The notes: generated from the letters alone by a model not told the origin. Counted from the first letter of the stretch, positions 1 through 8,966 are shown. The stretch: DNA of 64,000 nt from Pseudomonas asiatica (GCF_040214835.1 NZ_CP157874.1:810001-874000), one strand, 5' to 3'. Made by a program: numbers and translations.

Positions 1-865
1 GAGTGGTGTGCTCGGCAAGGCTGCGGATAGCGGTGATCTTGGCGCTTGTCCATCTAGCGGTTTGCTCGACCGCACTCAACATGTACAACAACCAAGGCTC
101 CCAGGCTTGTTCTCGCGTAACATCAAGTAGCAGTCGATAATAGTCGTTGCGATTGGCGATGATAAAACGGCTCAGGTAAAGGATGGGCAGGTTCAACAGA
201 CCTTGCTCAATGAGAAACAGAATATTGAGCACGCGACCGGTACGACCGTTGCCGTCGGAGAATGGGTGAATAGCTTCGAACTGATAGTGCCCCACGGCCA
301 TGCGCACCAGAGGGTCCAGCTCGGTTTCGTTGTGCAGGAAACGCTCCCAATTTGCGAGCAAGTCGCGTAGATGGCTTTCACCTTCTGGCGGCGTATAGAT
401 GACTTCGCCCGTGCGGTCATTGGCGAGCTGTGTGCCTGGAACACGGCGTACGTCCATGTTCACGCCTTTCAGCGTACGACAGATCTCGACTGCTGTCCCA
501 GTGGACAGGGGGCGTTCGGAAAGTGACTGGAAACCACGATACAGAGCGGTTCGGTAGCGCAGCGCTTCCTTGGTGGCGGGGTCTGCATGTCCGTCACTAT
601 CTTGTGCGTGTTGAAACAACATGTCAGTCGTTGTGACGATACTTTCGATTTCCGAGCTGTCTTTGGCCTCCAGTAACGGTAGGGTGTTGATCAACATCGT
701 CTGGTTCGGGATCAGTTCAGCGGCCTGTTTCAGCTCCCCCAAGGCTGTACGTGCTTCGATGCAGCGTTTGAGCACTGCCCGTGTTTCCAGTTCAGCGGCT
801 GGTGGCAAGGCAGGAAGCTGATTGAACGGTTTGCCGGCCTGCCAGGGTAGGTGGGAAGCAGTCAT
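1..865 (-). CDS. fic: Fic family protein (3' end cut by window edge)
   Basis: About 288 codons are visible; the C-terminus lies outside the window. The Fic core motif [12 protein letters not shown] is at about residues 200-211, so the catalytic His and nucleotide-binding loop are intact. Fic enzymes usually transfer AMP from ATP to Ser/Thr/Tyr of target proteins. An N-terminal SSEIES stretch (about 70-75) fits the class II auto-inhibitory helix (S-x3-E), with Glu74 as the likely gate. ATG at 865 is the first good start; no separate antitoxin gene is visible beside it. It is read away from an intergenic region with phased repeats (893-989) that may be its operator. Targets cannot be told from sequence. 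Confidence 0.9.
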   Translation of the reverse strand, partial: MTASHLPWQAGKPFNQLPALPPAAELETRAVLKRCIEARTALGELKQAAELIPNQTMLINTLPLLEAKDSSEIESIVTTTDMLFQHAQDSDGHADPATKEALRYRTALYRGFQSLSERPLSTGTAVEICRTLKGVNMDVRRVPGTQLANDRTGEVIYTPPEGESHLRDLLANWERFLHNETELDPLVRMAVGHYQFEAIHPFSDGNGRTGRVLNILFLIEQGLLNLPILYLSRFIIANRNDYYRLLLDVTREQAWEPWLLYMLSAVEQTARWTSAKITAIRSLAEHTT

Positions 866-892
866 ACACGAGCGCCTGATCGGAAATGAATG

Positions 893-989
893 TGTCGCTA
901 TTTTGTGATTTCAGCGACACGTTTTGTCAATGTGTCGCTGCCAGCGACATGTTTACCAAACGTGTTCTCGAAATGGTATTTTTGCGACA
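893..989. promoter_or_regulatory. Phased TGTCGCT/AGCGACA half-site array upstream of fic
   Basis: Heptamers lie at 893-899 (TGTCGCT), 913-919 (AGCGACA), 933-939 (TGTCGCT), 943-949 (AGCGACA), with a one-mismatch copy at 983-989 (TGCGACA). The start positions differ by 20, 20, 10 and 40 bp, so all copies lie on one face of the helix. The 933-949 pair is a perfect 7-3-7 palindrome. It lies immediately upstream of the fic start, so an operator is the simplest reading; the binding protein is unknown. Confidence 0.6.
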
Positions 990-1007
990 TATCCTGTGAA
1001 GCCTGTA

Positions 1008-1106
1008 CCGGCCTCTTCGCGGGCAAGCCCGCTCCCACAGGTACGGTGCTGCCCTTCAGGCCTGCGCTATCCCTGTGGGAGCGGGTTTACCCGCGAAGAG
1101 GCCGGT
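1008..1106. repeat. REP pair, family A
   Basis: Two inverted copies of the P. putida-type REP (core CCGGCCTCTTCGCGGG, then CCCGCTCCCACAGG) face each other across about 30 bp. It lies between the fic regulatory region and the 3' end of the DUF6124 gene. No RAYT transposase gene is in the window. Confidence 0.85.
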
Positions 1107-1129
1107 GAGCCCGGCATCAATTCCAGGCC

Positions 1130-1375
1130 TTACTCGCGGTTCAACAGCAACTGGTTGAGCGCCCGGGTCATTTGCACGTTATGCACGGTATTGACCAACA
1201 ACCCGATGCCCGGTTCGCCAGCGTTGGCGCAGATGTATTCGTCGAGGGTGTCCTCGATGCCAAGCAGCAACTGCGAGACGTATCGCAGTGCCTCGGGTGA
1301 GGGCAAGTCGTTGTTGATGGTGTAGAACGGGCGGGAGCCAGGTTTTACAGGTGGATCGGGCACAAGTTTATTCAT
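1130..1375 (-). CDS. DUF6124 family small protein
   Basis: 81-residue protein starting MNKLVPDPP and containing a central helix-rich part resembling the small DUF6124/DUF3077 proteins that are common and multicopy in Pseudomonas. Function is unknown; it has no signal peptide or membrane segment. ATG at 1375 is preceded by AGGGAA about 6 bases upstream, and this Shine-Dalgarno overlaps the 3' strand of a long RNA stem (see 1384-1469), so translation is probably controlled by leader structure. It is a stand-alone gene with REP elements on both sides. Confidence 0.7.
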   Translation of the reverse strand: MNKLVPDPPVKPGSRPFYTINNDLPSPEALRYVSQLLLGIEDTLDEYICANAGEPGIGLLVNTVHNVQMTRALNQLLLNRE

Positions 1376-1383
1376 TGCGTTTC

Positions 1384-1469
1384 CCTAGGTCGGTCAGGAG
1401 CTACCACCCCATTCCCTCTCACAGGATCGGGTGGCAGCCGTACGCGGGGTGAGAGACCGGAGACCTAGG
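1384..1469 (-). ncRNA. Candidate structured 5' leader (pseudoknot) of the DUF6124 gene
   Basis: Read on the minus strand, three helices can form. Stem 1 pairs 1469-1455 with 1395-1384 (12 pairs with a 3-nt bulge) and encloses everything. Stem 2 pairs 1455-1449 with 1422-1416 (7 pairs; base 1455 could belong to either stem 1 or stem 2). Stem 3 pairs 1438-1429 with 1409-1400 (10 pairs). Stems 2 and 3 interleave, giving a pseudoknot. The only irregular pair in stem 3 is G-U on the minus strand but A-C on the plus strand, which supports minus-strand RNA. Stem 1 covers the edge of the Shine-Dalgarno sequence of the downstream gene. Prediction by eye only. Confidence 0.5.
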
Positions 1470-1795
1470 AACCCGGCCAGGACCAAGCCTGCCCGCGCAC
1501 AGCTACCGTTGAGGTTGCAACCAGATCAGCACGGGCTCTCACACCCGGTCGCCATTTGTGACGACCCAGGGAAATTAGCCCTGATGCACCTGTTCAACAA
1601 CAGAGAAACGGCTGCGGCGCGGGTAGGATAATTCCCAAGCTACTTCCAGCTGAAGCATTTGGTTTCAGGTTGGGAAAAGTCTTACATCTGAGGGGGGCAA
1701 GGCGAGGGCTTCGCCCTCGATCGCCGGCAAGCCAGCTCCCACAGGGATGGCACATGGCTTGCCGGCGAAAGGGCCGCAAAGCGGCCCCGGAAATC
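1470..1795. other. Intergenic region with hairpin and REP
   Basis: No gene seen. A perfect 5-bp hairpin (GGTCG/CGACC) lies at about 1548-1567, and a REP-like pair (see 1704-1789) fills the end next to the aldehyde dehydrogenase gene. The promoter of the DUF6124 transcript should lie here, but no convincing boxes were found. Confidence 0.4.
1704..1789. repeat. REP-like inverted pair, variant with GCCGGCAAGCC core
   Basis: Inverted arms TCGCCGGCAAGCC and GGCTTGCCGGCGA flank a short spacer and are followed by the GGGCCGCAAAGCGGCCC hairpin just after the stop codon of the minus-strand aldehyde dehydrogenase gene. It may also act in 3' end formation for that gene. Confidence 0.7.
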
Positions 1796-3226
1796 TCAAC
1801 CCAGACAACGCGTCACATGCTTGACCGATTGGTAGGCCGACAACCCCCAAGGCCCCAGCTCACGCCCGATTCCGCTACCCTTGGTGCCACCCCACGAGGT
1901 CTCGACGAACACCGCCTGCACCGAGTTGATCCACACATGGCCAACCTCCAGCGCATCGGCCACCCGCTCGGCGCGCTCCAGGTCGGCGGAGCACACCGTA
2001 GCCACCAGCCCGAAGCGGCTATCGTTGGCCTCGGCAATCGCCTGTTCCTCGGTCCCAAAGCGACGCGCGCACAGCACCGGGCCAAAGATTTCCTCGGTCC
2101 ACAGGCGGCTGTCTTTCGGCACATCGGCATACAGCGTCGGGCTGACGAACCAGCCATCACGGTCCAGCGCCTTGCCACCGGCCAGGCACTGCAGGCCTTC
2201 TTCCCGCGCCGTGGCAAAGTAGCCGGCCACCTTCAGCCACTGCGCCTGGCTGGTCAGCGGCCCCATGTCGACCTCTTCGGTCAATGGATTACCGACCCGT
2301 AGCTGTTCCAGTGCGGCCTGCAAACGCGGCAGCAATGCATCGGCAATGCCGTCCTGCACCAGCAGCCGCGAAGTGGCCGAGCACATCTGCCCGGCGTTCC
2401 AGGTAATGCCGGCGACGATCCACTCCACCGCCTGGCCCACGTCGCAATCATCGAACACCACGATCGCCGACTTGCCGCCCAGCTCCAGCGTCACCGGCCG
2501 GCACTGCGCCGAAGCGCTGCGCATTACCTGGCTACCGACACTGTTGCTGCCGGTGAACGACAGCTTGTCCAGGCCATTGTGGTTGCTCAGCGCAGCACCG
2601 GTCTCGGCCTTGCCGTTGACGATGTTCAGCACCCCGGGCGGCAGCCCCAGGGCATCGGCGATCTGGCCGTAGGCCTGTTCGATCAGCGGGGTGACTTCCG
2701 ATGGCTTGAGCACCACGGTGCAACCGGCGGCCAGGGCCGGGGCGAGCTTCCAGGCGCTGGTCACCAGCGGGAAATTCCACGGCACGATCAGGCCGACCAC
2801 GCCCACCGGTTCCAGGCGGGTGCGAGCGCTGAAACCCGGTGCAGCCAACGGCACATCGCGGTTCTTCGATGGCAGTTGCTCGGCCAGTTCGGCGTAGTAG
2901 CCGAAGGTGGCGATGGCATCGTCCAGGTCGATTTCCGCCTCGTGACGTGGCTTGCCGTTGTTGCGCATCTGCAAGGCGATCAACGCTTCGCGGCGCTGCC
3001 CGAGCTGTTCGGCAAAGCCGCGCAGGTAGGCGGCGCGTTCGCTGGCGCTGGTGTTTTTCCAGGCGGGCAGGGCGCCACGGGCAGCGGTCACTGCCTGGTC
3101 TACCTGGGCGACGCTGGCGGCCATCAGTTCGGCAAACGGTTGCCCAAGGGCCGGGTCATTGACGCTGATGCAGTCGCTGCCCTGGCCTTCGACCCAGCGG
3201 CCGGCAATGTAGTGGGAAGTGGTCAT
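1796..3226 (-). CDS. NAD(P)-dependent aldehyde dehydrogenase
   Basis: 476 residues, the usual ALDH length. Key residues are in place: Asn151 (PWNF), Glu248 (LELGGK) and nucleophile Cys282 (NAGQMC). It oxidises an aldehyde to an acid with NAD(P)+; the best general match is the betaine/aminobutyraldehyde group, but the substrate cannot be fixed. It starts 13 bp after the NCS1 permease stop codon, so permease and dehydrogenase are probably co-transcribed. That suggests catabolism of an imported amine or nucleobase-like compound. It faces away from the ectoine locus and is not clearly part of it. Confidence 0.88.
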   Translation of the reverse strand: MTTSHYIAGRWVEGQGSDCISVNDPALGQPFAELMAASVAQVDQAVTAARGALPAWKNTSASERAAYLRGFAEQLGQRREALIALQMRNNGKPRHEAEIDLDDAIATFGYYAELAEQLPSKNRDVPLAAPGFSARTRLEPVGVVGLIVPWNFPLVTSAWKLAPALAAGCTVVLKPSEVTPLIEQAYGQIADALGLPPGVLNIVNGKAETGAALSNHNGLDKLSFTGSNSVGSQVMRSASAQCRPVTLELGGKSAIVVFDDCDVGQAVEWIVAGITWNAGQMCSATSRLLVQDGIADALLPRLQAALEQLRVGNPLTEEVDMGPLTSQAQWLKVAGYFATAREEGLQCLAGGKALDRDGWFVSPTLYADVPKDSRLWTEEIFGPVLCARRFGTEEQAIAEANDSRFGLVATVCSADLERAERVADALEVGHVWINSVQAVFVETSWGGTKGSGIGRELGPWGLSAYQSVKHVTRCLG

Positions 3227-3239
3227 GGTCGTTTTCCAG

Positions 3240-4739
3240 TCAGGCCATTTCGGCGGTGGTTACCGGCGTGTGCGCGGTACTTTTGCAACGCACCCAACGC
3301 GGGCCCTGGGGGCCATACACGCCGGCAGGTTCGGGGAACAGGTTGAGCAGCAGCAGGTACAGCACGCCGGCCAGCCCCAGGGTGACCGGCAGGCTCAGGT
3401 CGATGCCGCCGGCCAGGTCGCCCAGCGGGCCGACGAACTGCCCTGGCAGGTTGACGAAGCACAGGCCCACCGCCGCGCTGGGGATCCACGCCCCCATGCC
3501 GCGCCAGTTCCAGCCATGCAGGAACCAGTAGTGGCCGCCACGCTGGCCGCGGGTGAACACCTGCAGGTCGTCGGCATGGTAGAAGCCGCGGCGGGTGATC
3601 AGGCCGAGGATCATGATCACCATCCACGGGCTGGTGCAGGTGATGATCAGCACGGCGAAAGTTGACACGCTCTGCACCAGGTTGAAGGTGAAGCGGCCGA
3701 CGAAGATGAAGCCGATCGCCAGCACGCCGATCAGCAGTGTGGCGCCGGCACGGCTGAGCAGGCGTGGGAACACGCTGGACATGTCCAGGCCGGTGCCGTA
3801 CAGCGCCGTGGTACCGGTGGACATGCCGCCGATCACCGCAATCAGGCACACCGGCAGGAAGAACCAGCTTGGCGCCACCGCCAGCAGGCCACCGACGTAG
3901 TTGTTGGCGGCGATGTAGTCCGGCGCCTGGGTGGCCACCAGGGTGGCGGTGCACAGGCCGAACAGGAACGGGATCAGTGTCGCGCCCTGGGCCGCGATCA
4001 CCGCCAGCATGATGCGCGCCTTGGGCGTTTCACGCGGGATGTAGCGCGACCAGTCGCCGAGGAACGCACCGAATGACACCGGGTTGCTCATGGCCAGGAT
4101 CGCCGCACCGACGAATGCCGCCCAGAAGCCCGCCTGGCCGAGGTTTACGCTGCCCGCATAACCGGCGTCGAACGGCCCGGCAAAGGCAACGATGCCCAGC
4201 AGGAACAGCAGGCTCGAGGCCCACACGGCAATCTTGTTGACCCACAGCATGAAGCGGAAGCCGAAGATGCACACCACCAGCACCAGCACCGCGAACAGGC
4301 CATAGGCCAGGCCCAGGGTCAGGTCGGTTTCCGGCAGGCCGGCCAGGCGTTTGGCGCCGCCGACCAGGGCGTCGCCCGAGCTCCACACCGACAGCGAAAA
4401 GAACGCCACCGCGGTGAGCAGCGACAGGAACGAACCGACGATGCGCCCGTGCACGCCAAAGTGCGCCCCAGACGACACCGCGTTGTTGGTGCCGTTGAGC
4501 GCGCCGAACAGGCCCATGGGCGCAAGGATCAGCGCGCCCACGCCGACGCCGAGCAGGATCGCCCACACACCGGCCTGGAACGACAGCCCGAACAGCACCG
4601 GGAAGCTGCCCAGCACGGCCGTGGCGAAGGTATTGGCGCCGCCGAAGATCAGGCGGAACAGGTCCAGCGGGGAGGCGTCGCGTTGATCGTCGGGGATCTG
4701 TTCGACGCCGTTGGTCTCGATACCGGTCGAGTGGCTCAT
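3240..4739 (-). CDS. NCS1 family nucleobase:cation symporter
   Basis: 499-residue integral membrane protein with about 12 hydrophobic segments. Family-typical features include the N-terminal segment with GANTFATAV, NNAVSSGAHFGV and the SNPVSFGAFLGDWSRY stretch of cytosine/purine/hydantoin permeases. Such carriers import nucleobases, hydantoins, allantoin or thiamine precursors with Na+ or H+. The neighbouring aldehyde dehydrogenase (downstream, same strand) and NTF2-like protein (upstream) may process the imported compound. Substrate unknown. Confidence 0.87.
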   Translation of the reverse strand: MSHSTGIETNGVEQIPDDQRDASPLDLFRLIFGGANTFATAVLGSFPVLFGLSFQAGVWAILLGVGVGALILAPMGLFGALNGTNNAVSSGAHFGVHGRIVGSFLSLLTAVAFFSLSVWSSGDALVGGAKRLAGLPETDLTLGLAYGLFAVLVLVVCIFGFRFMLWVNKIAVWASSLLFLLGIVAFAGPFDAGYAGSVNLGQAGFWAAFVGAAILAMSNPVSFGAFLGDWSRYIPRETPKARIMLAVIAAQGATLIPFLFGLCTATLVATQAPDYIAANNYVGGLLAVAPSWFFLPVCLIAVIGGMSTGTTALYGTGLDMSSVFPRLLSRAGATLLIGVLAIGFIFVGRFTFNLVQSVSTFAVLIITCTSPWMVIMILGLITRRGFYHADDLQVFTRGQRGGHYWFLHGWNWRGMGAWIPSAAVGLCFVNLPGQFVGPLGDLAGGIDLSLPVTLGLAGVLYLLLLNLFPEPAGVYGPQGPRWVRCKSTAHTPVTTAEMA

Positions 4740-4833
4740 GGTGATGCTCCAGCGCGGTTGTTGTGGGCCGGCGCAGTACGCGGGCCTTATTGTGGGTGCG
4801 ATGGCAGGGCGGCAGGGCCGCGTAAATGGATGA

Positions 4834-5223
4834 TCAGGCCGGCGATACGACCGACAGGTGCTCGTGGCAGGCCAGCCACCTTTCGCCGTGGCGGCGGAAG
4901 ACGATGGTCTCGCGCTCGCTCAACTGGTGTTCTTCGCCGGCGATGCGGATGTGCGTGGCCACATCATGCATGAAGATCGCCACGTCACCTTGCAGGCTCA
5001 CCTGGACATTGCCCGATTCGCAGGCGAGCACCGCAAACCCGTCGGCCTGCCACTGGGCCCAGAGTTGCTCGTAGGCATGGCGCGACAGCAGCGGTTGCGG
5101 CAGGGTGTGGAAAAGGAAGGTGGCGTCTTCGCTGAAGCAGGCGAAATAGCGAGCAGTGTCGTTGCTGGCGAACGCCGCAACGAGGTCGGCGGCGGCTTGC
5201 CGTACCTGGAGTGTCTGGTCCAC
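4834..5223 (-). CDS. NTF2-like / SnoaL-type small protein
   Basis: 129 residues with the cone-shaped NTF2-like pattern (DLVAAFASNDTARYFACFSEDATFLFHT near the N-terminus, later VSLQGDVAIFMHDV and RHGERWLACHEHLS). Members may be enzymes or ligand-binding proteins; function is not predictable here. The only in-frame start that keeps the whole domain is GTG at 5223, with GAGG about 10 bases upstream. It is the first gene of a minus-strand run with the NCS1 permease and aldehyde dehydrogenase, 95 bp from the permease. Confidence 0.72.
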   Translation of the reverse strand: MDQTLQVRQAAADLVAAFASNDTARYFACFSEDATFLFHTLPQPLLSRHAYEQLWAQWQADGFAVLACESGNVQVSLQGDVAIFMHDVATHIRIAGEEHQLSERETIVFRRHGERWLACHEHLSVVSPA

Positions 5224-5702
5224 GGGAGTGGCCTCACGGTTCTTGTGATTGTGGTGAAGCGATTCTGGTGGCGGTTGGCGAGGGGAAAAATCGCTGCGGG
5301 CAAATAATCAGTTCAGGAATTTGTGAAGTGATGGCTGCGCTTTCTCAGGTTTCGCGCCGCGCATCATGTGGGAGCGGGCGTGCCCGTTCTCATAAGGCTG
5401 CACATAACTCATTGAATTAGCAGGGACCCTGTGGGAGCGGCTTTAGCCGCGAACACCGGCGCAGCCGGTGCCAGGCACCGCGTTGGATTCTTCGCGGCTA
5501 AAGCCGCTCCCACAGGGGATTGCGCCAACTTTTAGAATTTGAGCAAGACAGTTGCTCCCACAGGGTATGCGGACCGCTTGTGAATTCGGCTCTCTACGCG
5601 ACAGCGCAGCCCAAAGGGCTTTCAGCTATCCAGCTGTCATCTGACTGCAACGAATATTCCGCAACCTTTCTGCCATCTCCCCGTGCCTCATTGCGAGTTC
5701 GA
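5224..5702. other. Divergent intergenic region with REP units
   Basis: About 480 bp between the NTF2-like gene (minus) and the CorA-like gene (plus). It holds a single partial REP at about 5370-5392 and a composite REP pair at 5428-5518. The rest (5224-5360 and 5520-5702) should hold both promoters, but no clear boxes were seen. The CorA reading frame is open back to 5520, but that extension crosses REP edge sequence and is probably not coding. Confidence 0.5.
5428..5518. repeat. Composite REP pair, family C
   Basis: Arms CTGTGGGAGCGGCTTTAGCC and its inverse flank a shared centre containing GAACACCGGCGCAGCCGGTG. The whole ~90-bp unit recurs almost unchanged at 28528-28615, so the pair seems to spread as one unit. 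Confidence 0.85.
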
Positions 5703-6722
5703 ATGGGCCATCCCGCGCTGCATCTGCCACAGGACCACGACCTGTTCGGCCTGCTCTACGCCTTCGCCTTCCGCCCTGGCCAGCCGGGGCGCGAAATCGA
5801 TTCGGCGCAGTTGTTGCGCACGCTCGGCCAGCCGCTGGAACCTGGCGAGTTTCTGTGGGTGCACCTGAACCTGGCCCACGCTGCCTGCGAACGCTGGCTG
5901 CGCACCCACCTGCAGTTGCCCGAAGCCTTCTTCGAAACCCTGCGCGAAGGTTCGCGCTCGACCCGTATCGAACACGCCGACTCGGCGCTGCTGGCAGTGG
6001 TCAACGATGTGGTGTTCAACTTCGGCCTGGTGTCCTCGGACATCTCCACGCTGTGGGCCTGCGCCAGCAGCCAGTTGCTGGTGAGCGCGCGGTTGCAGCC
6101 GCTGCATTCGGTGGACAAGCTGCGCTCGTCGGTGAAGCATGGCGAGCGCTTTCATTCATCCATCGAGTTGCTGGTCCATCTGTTGCGCGACCAGGGCGAT
6201 GTGCTGACCCAGATCGTGCGTGAAACCACCACCAGCGTCGACCGCATCGAAGACCAGTTGCTGTCCCAGCGCCTGAGCGACAACCGCGCCGAACTGGGCA
6301 GCATGCGCCGGGTGCTGGTGCGCCTGCAGCGCCTGCTGGCGCTGGAGCCGGGGGCGCTGCTGCGCCTGCTCAACCGGCCGCCCGACTGGCTGCAGGAACA
6401 GGACATACGCCAGCTGCGCGCGGCCACAGAAGAGTTCACCCTGGTGATCAGCGACCTCACCGCCCTCGGTGAGCGGATCAAGCTGCTGCAGGAAGAAATC
6501 GCCGCCAAGCTCAACGAGCAGACCAACCGCACCCTGTTCACCCTGACCGTGGTGACCGTGCTGGCGCTGCCCATCAACATCATCGCCGGTTTCTTCGGCA
6601 TGAACGTCGGGGGTGTGCCGCTGGCGGAAAACCCCCACGGCTTCTGGGTGCTGGTGGCGCTGGTGGCGACCTTCACCGTGCTGGTGGGGCGCTGGGCGTT
6701 TCGCAAGCGGCGCGAGTACTGA
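5703..6722 (+). CDS. CorA/ZntB-type divalent cation transporter
   Basis: 339 residues from ATG 5703 (the frame stays open upstream, but those codons look non-coding). A long soluble N-terminal domain with coiled-coil helices is followed by two C-terminal membrane segments. The family signature GMN is at about residue 299, at the end of the first segment (IIAGFFGMNVGG), followed by the periplasmic loop VPLAENPHGFW. The loop and overall form fit the ZntB subgroup (zinc, proton-linked) better than classic CorA Mg2+ channels. It stands alone between divergent and convergent neighbours. Confidence 0.88.
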   Translation: MGHPALHLPQDHDLFGLLYAFAFRPGQPGREIDSAQLLRTLGQPLEPGEFLWVHLNLAHAACERWLRTHLQLPEAFFETLREGSRSTRIEHADSALLAVVNDVVFNFGLVSSDISTLWACASSQLLVSARLQPLHSVDKLRSSVKHGERFHSSIELLVHLLRDQGDVLTQIVRETTTSVDRIEDQLLSQRLSDNRAELGSMRRVLVRLQRLLALEPGALLRLLNRPPDWLQEQDIRQLRAATEEFTLVISDLTALGERIKLLQEEIAAKLNEQTNRTLFTLTVVTVLALPINIIAGFFGMNVGGVPLAENPHGFWVLVALVATFTVLVGRWAFRKRREY

Positions 6723-6737
6723 CGCGACAATCGTCGG

Positions 6738-7592
6738 TCAGTTCGCCTCCCGCACTGCACTGAGGAACGCCCGGGTCCGCTCCTGTTGCGGGTTTTCGTA
6801 GATCTGCGCCGGCGTCCCCTGTTCGTGGATCTGCCCCTTGTAGAAGAAGCACACCCGATCCGCGAACTCCCTGGCAAAGCCCATCTGATGCGTCACCATC
6901 AGCATGGTCAGGTTGTGCTCGCTGCCCAACCGGCGGATCACGTTCAGCACCTCGCCACACAATTCCGGGTCCAGCGCCGAGGTCACTTCGTCGAACAGCA
7001 TCACCTTGGGCCGCATCGCCAGCGCCCGGGCAATCGCCACGCGCTGTTGCTGGCCACCGGACAACTGCGACGGGTAATGCTCGAACTTGTTGCCCAGGCC
7101 AACCATCTCCAGCAGCTCGGCAGCCCGTTCGCGCGCCTCGGCCGGCTTCACGCCCAACACCTGGACCGGGGCCTCGATCACGTTCTGCAAGGCACTCATG
7201 TGCGGGAACAGGTTGAAGCTCTGGAACACCATGCCGATCTTCGCCCGCACTTTGCGTACATGGCGCTCGTTGGCGATGAGCTGCGCGCCGTTGCGCCCGG
7301 GCATGTGGGTGAGCGATTCGCCATCGACTTCGATCATGCCCTGGTCGATGCCCTCAAGCGTCATCAGTACCCGCAGCAACGTCGACTTGCCCGAGCCGCT
7401 GGGGCCGATGATCGCCACCTTTTCGCCGGGGGCGACATCGAGGTTGAGGCCGTCGAGCACGGTGAAGCTGCCGTAGCGTTTGGTCACGTCCTTGAAGCTG
7501 ACGATCGGTTGGGCAATGGCCGGTGTGGGCATGTGGGTGTCCAGCGGCTGAGTGGCGGTGGCAGTGGCGAAGTGGGTCACAGGGGCGATCAT
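6738..7592 (-). CDS. ehuA: Ectoine/hydroxyectoine ABC transporter ATP-binding protein
   Basis: 284 residues. Walker A GPSGSGKST at 63-71, signature LSGGQQQRVAIARAL, Walker B VMLFDEVTSALD: a complete polar amino acid-type ATPase. It is last of ehuB-C-D-A, with the start codon overlapping the ehuD stop by one base (TGATG). The first 20 residues are not part of the ABC fold; Met21 (MPTPAIAQ) is an alternative start. The assignment to ectoine uptake rests on its position in this locus. Confidence 0.85.
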   Translation of the reverse strand: MIAPVTHFATATATQPLDTHMPTPAIAQPIVSFKDVTKRYGSFTVLDGLNLDVAPGEKVAIIGPSGSGKSTLLRVLMTLEGIDQGMIEVDGESLTHMPGRNGAQLIANERHVRKVRAKIGMVFQSFNLFPHMSALQNVIEAPVQVLGVKPAEARERAAELLEMVGLGNKFEHYPSQLSGGQQQRVAIARALAMRPKVMLFDEVTSALDPELCGEVLNVIRRLGSEHNLTMLMVTHQMGFAREFADRVCFFYKGQIHEQGTPAQIYENPQQERTRAFLSAVREAN

Positions 7593-8248
7593 CAGCGGAG
7601 CTCCAGGCGCACTTCAAGGCGCCGAACGAGGTAGGCCAGAGCGACGCTCAAGGCCAGGAAGAACAGACCGACCAGGGTGATCGGCTCGAGGTAGCGGAAG
7701 CTTTCGGAGCCGATGTTCTTGGCCTGCTGCATGATTTCCACCACGGTGATGGCCGACAGCACCGGGGTGTCCTTGAGCATGGCGATCAGGTAGTTGCCCA
7801 ACGGCGGCAGGATCGGCCGAATCGCCTGGGGCAGGATGACTGCCCGGTAGGCGGTCCACGGCGCGAAGTTGAGGGCGACCACCGCTTCCCACTGGCTGCG
7901 CGCTACCGAGTCGAGGCCGCCGCGGTAAACCTCGGCCAGGTAACAGGCGTAGTGCACGCCGATACCGATGATGCCGGCCTGCATGGCCGTCATGTTGACC
8001 CCGTAGTTGGGCAGCACGTAGTAGAGGAAATACACCTGGATCAGCAGCGGCGTACTGCGGATGAACTCGATCAGCAATGCCACCGGCCACGACAGCCAGG
8101 CCTGGCGGCTGCGTCGGGCGATGGCCAGGAACAGGCCCAGCACCACTGCGATCAGGAAGCCAACCAAGGTGATGCCCAGGGTTTTCAGCGACGCCTGCAG
8201 CAAGTCGGGCAGGATTTGCGCGACGTAGTTCCAGTCCCAGAAATTCAT
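7592..8248 (-). CDS. ehuD: Ectoine ABC transporter permease EhuD
   Basis: 218 residues, about five membrane segments, with the His/Glu/Gln-type permease EAA loop (YRAVILPQAIRPILPPLGN). It is paired with EhuC to form the membrane channel of a polar amino acid-type importer. The start codon overlaps the ehuC stop in an ATGA, showing translational coupling. Specificity is assigned from context. Confidence 0.85.
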   Translation of the reverse strand: MNFWDWNYVAQILPDLLQASLKTLGITLVGFLIAVVLGLFLAIARRSRQAWLSWPVALLIEFIRSTPLLIQVYFLYYVLPNYGVNMTAMQAGIIGIGVHYACYLAEVYRGGLDSVARSQWEAVVALNFAPWTAYRAVILPQAIRPILPPLGNYLIAMLKDTPVLSAITVVEIMQQAKNIGSESFRYLEPITLVGLFFLALSVALAYLVRRLEVRLELR

Positions 8249-8904
8249 GACAGGCTCCCCCGCAGGCGACCGCGGCTCAGGCGCCGTTCGACCCGACGCA
8301 TGAGGAAGTTGATGACCTGCGCCAGGACGAAGTAGAGCAGCAGGGTGAGGCTGAAGATTTCCAGGGTCTGGAAGGTCGCCTGGTCCAGTTGACGGGCGCG
8401 GAAGCTAAGGTCCGACAGGGTGATCAGCGACACCAGCGAGGTGTTCTTCAGCAGTTCGATCAGCAGGTTGGTGCCAGGTGCGATGGCCGCCAGCAATGCC
8501 TGCGGCAGGATGATCCGCCGGAAGCGGGTGGTGGCGGGCATGTTCAGCGCGGTGCAGGCTTCGTACTGCCCCTTGGCCACCGAGCTGATCGCCCCGCGCA
8601 TCACTTCGGCACCGTAGGCACCGATATGCAGCCCGAGGCCGACGATGGCCACGGTGTAGGCGCTGAGTTCGAGGTTGAACGGTGGCAGCGGCAATACGAA
8701 GAACAGCCAGAACAACTGCACCAGCAACGAGGTGCCGCGGAACAGCTCGATGTAGGCCACGCACAGCCAGCTCAATGGCCGCCATGACGAACGCCGGCCG
8801 AGGGCGGCGAGGATCGCGGCGACGATGGCCAGCAGCGAGCCGAAGAAGGTGACCTGGATGGTGATCCAGGCGCCTTGCAGTAACAACGGTATCAATTCAC
8901 CCAT
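8245..8904 (-). CDS. ehuC: Ectoine ABC transporter permease EhuC
   Basis: 219 residues, five or so membrane helices, EAA loop FRRIILPQALLAAIAPGTN. Second permease of the importer. ATG 8904 is preceded by AGGT at proper distance. It lies 62 bp downstream of ehuB, a gap that may lower expression relative to the binding protein, as in many ABC operons. Confidence 0.85.
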   Translation of the reverse strand: MGELIPLLLQGAWITIQVTFFGSLLAIVAAILAALGRRSSWRPLSWLCVAYIELFRGTSLLVQLFWLFFVLPLPPFNLELSAYTVAIVGLGLHIGAYGAEVMRGAISSVAKGQYEACTALNMPATTRFRRIILPQALLAAIAPGTNLLIELLKNTSLVSLITLSDLSFRARQLDQATFQTLEIFSLTLLLYFVLAQVINFLMRRVERRLSRGRLRGSLS

Positions 8905-8966
8905 GGTTCGACCTGAATAATCGGATTACACAGGGAATGGCACGGCAAGCGCCATGCCACCTCGAT

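Noticed and set aside
893..989. Short CRISPR-like array
   Set aside because: Repeats are only 7 bp, alternate in orientation, and no cas genes exist; an operator is more likely.
5520..5702. N-terminal extension of the CorA-like protein
   Set aside because: The first codons run out of REP sequence and have no SD or family match; ATG 5703 gives the normal length.
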